Below, in pieces: positions 60,325 to 64,000 of a stretch of DNA of 64,000 nucleotides (positions are counted from its first letter, which is position 1; every line of letters starts with the position of its first letter). The stretch lies in NCBI RefSeq assembly GCF_031877795.1, contig NC_133935.1, forward strand, positions 87,657,791 to 87,721,790. Reading direction: 5' to 3'. The translations under genes were made by a program, and so were the position numbers. The notes beneath the pieces were generated by a model. That model ran no database searches. It had not been told where the DNA came from and was given only the letters and a program-made list of their open reading frames with translations. This DNA comes from Strix aluco. Its lineage: Eukaryota > Chordata > Aves > Strigiformes > Strigidae.

Positions 60325-62580
60325 GGGGGGGGTAAGGGGGGGTTGGGGGGGGTTGGGGGGGGGGTTGGGGGGGGTTGGGGGGTTTGGGGGGGGTTGGGGG
60401 GGGTTGGGGGGTTTGGGGGGGGTTGGGGGGGTTGGGGGGTTTTTAGGGGTGGTTTGGGTTTTGGGGTGGTTTGGGGGGGTTTGTTTTTTTTTTGCGTTTT
60501 TTTTGCGGGTTTTTCTGCGCCGTTTTCCTGCGCCTTTTTTTTTTGGCACCTTTTTTTTTTTGGCACCTTTTTTTTTTGGCACCTTTTTTTTTTTGGCGCG
60601 GTTTTTTTGTGCGCCTTTTTTTTTGACGCTTTTTTCTGTGCCTTTTTTTGGCGCGGTGTTTTTTTGCGCCTTTTTTGGCGCGTTTTTTGTGCCTTTTTTT
60701 TTGGTGCCTTTTTTTGGTGCTTTTTTTTGGTGCTTTTTTTTGGTGCCTTTTTTTTTGGTGCCTTTTTTTTTGGTGCCTTTTTTTTGGTGCCTTTTTTTTT
60801 GGTGCCTTTTTTTTGTGCTTTTTTTTGGTGCCTTTTTTTTGGTGCCTTTTGGTGCCTTTTTTTTTGGTGCCTTTTTTTTTGGTGCCTTTTTTTGGTGCCT
60901 TTTTTTTTGGTGCCTTTTTTTGGTGCCTATTTTGGTGCCTTTTTTTTTCGTGCCTTTTTTTTGGTGCCTTTTTTTGGTGCCTTTTTTTGGTGCCTTTTTT
61001 TTTTGGTGCCTTTTTTTTTTGGTGCCTTTTTTTTTGGTGCCTTTTTTTTGGTGCCTTTTTTTTTGGTGCCTTTTTTTTTGGTGCCTTTTTTTTTGGTGCC
61101 TTTTTTTTTTGGTGCCTTTTTTTTTGGTGCCTTTTTTTTTTGGTGCCTTTTTTTTGGTGCCTTTTTTTTTTGGTGCCTTTTTTTTTTGGTGCCTTTTTTT
61201 TTTGGCACGGTGTTTTTTGGCACGGTGTTTTTTGCGCCTTTTTTGGCGCGGGTTTTTTTGGCGCCTTTTTTGCGCCCTTTTTTGGCGCACATTTTTGCGC
61301 CTTTTTTTTTGCACCTTTTTTTTCTGGCACAGATTATTTTTCTGGCGCAGGTTTTTTTTCTGGCGCAGGCTTTTTTTGGCGCGTTTTTTTTTTTGGCGCG
61401 GTTTTTGGCCCAGTTTTGGGCGCTTTTTTTGGGCGCGTTTTTTTGCGCTTTTTTTGGCGCGGTTTTTTACGGGTATTTTGCCGAGTTTTGGGAGGGTTTT
61501 TTGCAGGGGTTTTTTTCAGATTTTTTTGCAGGTTTTTCTGCGGGTTTTTTGCGCGTTTTTTTGCGGTTTTTGCGGGTTTTTTTACGTGGGGTTTTATTGT
61601 GCGTTTTTGCTCGGGATTTTTGTGCGCTTTTTGCAGGGGGTTTTTGCGGGCATTTTTTGCGGGTGTTTTTTTGCAGTTTTTTGCAGGTTTTTTGCCGAGG
61701 TTTGGGAGGATTTTGCAGTTTATTTGCCGATGTCTGGGAAGTTATTTGCAGGGTTTTTTTGCGGATTTTTTTGCGGGTTTTTTTGCAGGTTGCTTTGTGG
61801 GTTTTTTGCAGGTTTTTTTCCGTGGTTTTTTTGCGGGTTGTTTTTCAGGTTTTTTGGAGGTTTTTTGCAGGTTTTTACAGTTTTTTTGCCGCAGTTTGGG
61901 AGGTTTTTTTACAGGGGTTTGGGAGATTTTTTTGTAGGGATTTTTGCGGTTTTGCGGATTTTTTGCGGGGGGTTTTTTTTCCGTTTTTTGCGGGTTTTTT
62001 GCGTCTTTGCGGGTTTTTTGCGTCTTTTTTGCGGGTCTTTTTTGCGTCTTTTTTGCGGGTTTTTTTGCGTCTTTTTTGCGGGTTTTTTTGCGTCTTTTTT
62101 GCGGGTTTTTTTGCGGTTTTTTTTGGGCGGTTTGGGGGGTTTTGGGGTTTGGTGGGTTTGGTGGGTTTGGGGTTTGGGTGTGGGGGGTTTGGGGGGTTTG
62201 GGGGGGTTTGGGGGGTTTGGGGGTTTTGGGGTGGGGGGGGTTTTGGGGTTGGGGTTTGGGGGGTTTGGGGGTTTTGGGGTGGGGGGGGTTTTGGGGTTGG
62301 GGTTTGGGGGGTTTGGGGGGTTTTGGGGTTTGGGGGGTTTTCAGGTTTTGGGGTGTTTTGGTTTTGGGGGGGATTTGGGGTTTTTGTTTTTTTGGTGTTT
62401 TGGGGTTTTTCAGTTGTTTTTTGGTGTTTTGGAGGGATTTTTGCAGTATTTTGGATTTGGGGATTGGGGATTTTTGTGGGGGTTTTTGGGTTTTATTTAG
62501 GGGGTTTTGGGGGGTTTATTTTTGGGGTTTTTAATTTTTTTATTTTGGGGGCGGTTTTAAATTTTTTAAAATTTTTTGTT
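60325..62580 (+). repeat. Expanded T/G-rich array downstream of TMEM209 copy B
   Basis: About 2.26 kb almost devoid of A on the + strand. Successive domains are GGGGGGTTGGGG (60325-60480), TTTTTTTTGGTGCC (60690-61205), TTTTTTGCGGG with scattered GCAGG (61250-62120) and GGGTTTGGGGGG (62120-62580). Copy A has about 640 bp here. Because TAA, TAG and TGA need A, very long open frames (757 and 817 codons, plus Lys-rich frames on the - strand) arise without being genes. Confidence 0.9.
60690..61205 (+). repeat. TTTTTTTTGGTGCC minisatellite
   Basis: About 35-38 head-to-tail units of 12-15 bp, each GGTGCC plus a T run of variable length (about 5-10). Rare units read GGTGCT or CGTGCC. Only isolated GCGCC-type relatives are seen in copy A. 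Confidence 0.9.
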
Positions 62581-62976
62581 CAAAGTAAGCCCACCATCCA
62601 CCTCTGGCAGCCTTGCGAGCTCTGCCCTGGCCCATGCCTCCAGTACAACCACAGCTCTGCCCTTCCTTTACCTTTCCAGTGATCTTTTCACTGGCTTTTT
62701 GGCTCATAACCTCTGATTTGGGAGCCTCACGGACTGACACGCAGCTGCAGCACCTCGGCAGGAGCCCGGGCTCCATAAACCCGCAGGCTTTTTGGGGCAA
62801 AAAAACCTACTTGGGTTTGTTTCAGAGAAGAATTGTTCAATATTTGCCAAAAAAGTATTTTTATATTTTATATATGGGAGAGGAGAATCTCTTGTAAATT
62901 CTGGCAAATGAAGGCTTTAGAATTGTATGGTTTAAAAAAAAAAATATTAAGGGGAATAAAAATCCATAAGCCCTCC

Positions 62977-63942
62977 TGTCCTGGCTTAGCCAGGATAGGG
63001 TTAAGTTTCCCCCGCAGTGGGGGGGGAGCTCTAGCCGGGTTATTCAGATACCATTGGGAGGGGTTACTCAGATACCATTGGGACAGGTTATTCAGATACC
63101 ATTGGGACGGGTTACTCAGATACCATTGGGACGGGTTACTCAGATACCATTGGACGGGTTATTCAGATACCATTGGGACGGGTTATTCAGATACCATTGG
63201 GACGGGTTATTCAGATACCATTGGGACGGGTTATTCAGATACCATTGGGACGGGTTATTCAGATACCATTGGGACGGGTTATTCAGATACCATTGGGACG
63301 GGTTATTCAGATACCATTGGGACGGGTTATTCAGATACCATTGGACGGGTTATTCAGATACCATTGGGACGGGTTATTCAGATACCATTGGGACGGGTTA
63401 TTCAGATACCATTGGGACGGGTTACTCAGATACCATTGGGACGGGTTACTCAGATACCATTGGGACGGGTTATTCAGATACCATTGGGACAGGTTATTCA
63501 GATACCATTGGGACGGGTTATTCAGATACCATTGGGACGGGTTATTCAGATACCATTGGGACAGGTTATTCAGATACCATTGGGACGGGTTACTCAGATA
63601 CCATTGGGACGGGTTACTCAGATACCATTGGGACGGGTTACTCAGATACCATTGGGACGGGTTACTCAGATACCATTGGGACTGACATCACATCCTGGCG
63701 CGGAAGCCAGAGGGGTCGGTTAACACGTGTGTTGTGCCATCGCGCTTCTCGCTGCTGTATTGGTAGATATTTTGCTCTGTTCATTGTTATCACTGTTGTT
63801 GTTGTTGTTTGTTGTGTTGCTGTTGCACTGTTGTATTAAACCTTTCCTTATCTCAGCCCGGGGCTTTGCCTTTCACTCCCTTTGTGGGGGAGGGGCAGCG
63901 GCCTGCGTGGTCTCAGACCCCAGCAGGGACTAAACCACCACA
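62977..63942 (+). mobile_element. Solo ERV LTR, about 966 bp, in the copy B 3' flank only
   Basis: Starts TGTCCTGGCTTAGCCAGG and ends GACTAAACCACCACA (TG...CA). An ATTAAA signal at 63835-63840 is followed by CCTTTCCTTATCTCAGCCC, characteristic of this avian LTR type. It interrupts a C run that copy A keeps intact (about 50184-50191), with the base count consistent with a 6-bp target duplication. No gag, pol or env is present. It includes an internal 24-bp tandem array. Confidence 0.85.
63037..63682 (+). repeat. 24-bp minisatellite inside the LTR
   Basis: About 27 direct, gapless copies of GGGTTATTCAGATACCATTG plus GGAC, with limited variation (TTACTC for TTATTC, ACAGG for ACGGG). Two 23-bp units with one G missing lie about 191 bp apart. 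As 24 is divisible by 3, open frames with eight-residue repeats appear in all forward frames and are not genes. Confidence 0.93.
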
Positions 63943-64000
63943 CCCCCCCCATGCTGAAGGTCTCTGAGTCGTAAACTGCCAAAACCCCCCATTTGTACAA
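63943..64000 (+). other. Continuation of the TMEM209 copy B 3' flank
   Basis: CATGCTGAAGGTCTCTGAGT and onward match about 50191-50241 of copy A, showing that copy B continues past the LTR and beyond the window. Confidence 0.85.

Noticed and set aside
60025-61330. Lys/Pro/Gln-rich open frames (429 and 295 codons) on the - strand
   Set aside because: Antisense of the TTTTTTTTGGTGCC minisatellite; the KKAPKKGTKK patterns are a direct reading of the repeat.
60227-62682. Open frames of 757 and 817 codons, rich in Phe, Gly, Leu and Val
   Set aside because: They cross a T/G-rich tandem array nearly free of A, where stop codons cannot occur. Several frames are open at once and composition is repetitive.
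63037-63682. CRISPR-like array
   Set aside because: Units are adjacent with no unique spacers, lie in an LTR and are in a vertebrate genome; it is a minisatellite.
62833-63839. Proteins with eight-residue repeats (296, 261 and 170 codons)
   Set aside because: The 24-bp satellite inside an LTR is open in all three forward frames because 24 is divisible by three.

Overview
The window is vertebrate nuclear DNA, almost certainly from a bird. It has spliced genes with GT-AG introns, several CR1 LINE 3' ends in both orientations, and LTRs of a type abundant in neoavian birds. Gene content and order match the block CEP41 / CPA1 / CPA5 / CPA2 / (SSMEM1) / TMEM209 that I know from human 7q32. The species cannot be told from the sequence. 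No bacterial, phage or CRISPR-like system is present.

Layout. (1) 1-2400, + strand: the last five coding exons of CEP41, a ciliary protein with a rhodanese fold, then a 3' UTR/intergenic stretch to about 6.15 kb. (2) 6.18-29.25 kb, - strand: three tandem carboxypeptidase A genes, each with 11 coding exons and intact signal peptide, propeptide and catalytic residues. They are CPA1 (420 aa), a CPA5-like gene (419 aa) and CPA2 (419 aa). CPA1 and CPA5 are compact and GC-rich; CPA2 is AT-rich, has long introns and carries most of the CR1 copies. (3) 29.8-34 kb, - strand: two exons that probably belong to a diverged SSMEM1 gene. (4) 35-50.4 kb, + strand: a complete TMEM209 gene (560 aa, 14 coding exons plus a non-coding first exon in a CpG island). 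(5) 50.87-64 kb: a second, rearranged TMEM209 copy.

The most unusual part is 50.8-64 kb. Copy B of TMEM209 is nearly identical to copy A over most of its length but lacks exons 7-11 (about 5.7 kb), which breaks the reading frame. A detached exon 11/intron 11 piece sits upstream of it, joined to an LTR through a 5-bp microhomology. Copy B also carries two LTR insertions for which copy A keeps the empty sites, and a large expansion of a T/G-rich tandem array. Blocks of near-perfect identity alternate with blocks about 10% diverged, so the region is a mosaic. It may come from gene conversion or recombination among more than two copies, or it may be partly an assembly artefact (separated haplotypes).

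The peptidases act together as digestive zymogens: CPA1 and CPA2 remove aliphatic/aromatic and bulky aromatic C-terminal residues respectively. CEP41, SSMEM1 and TMEM209 are functionally unrelated neighbours held by synteny.
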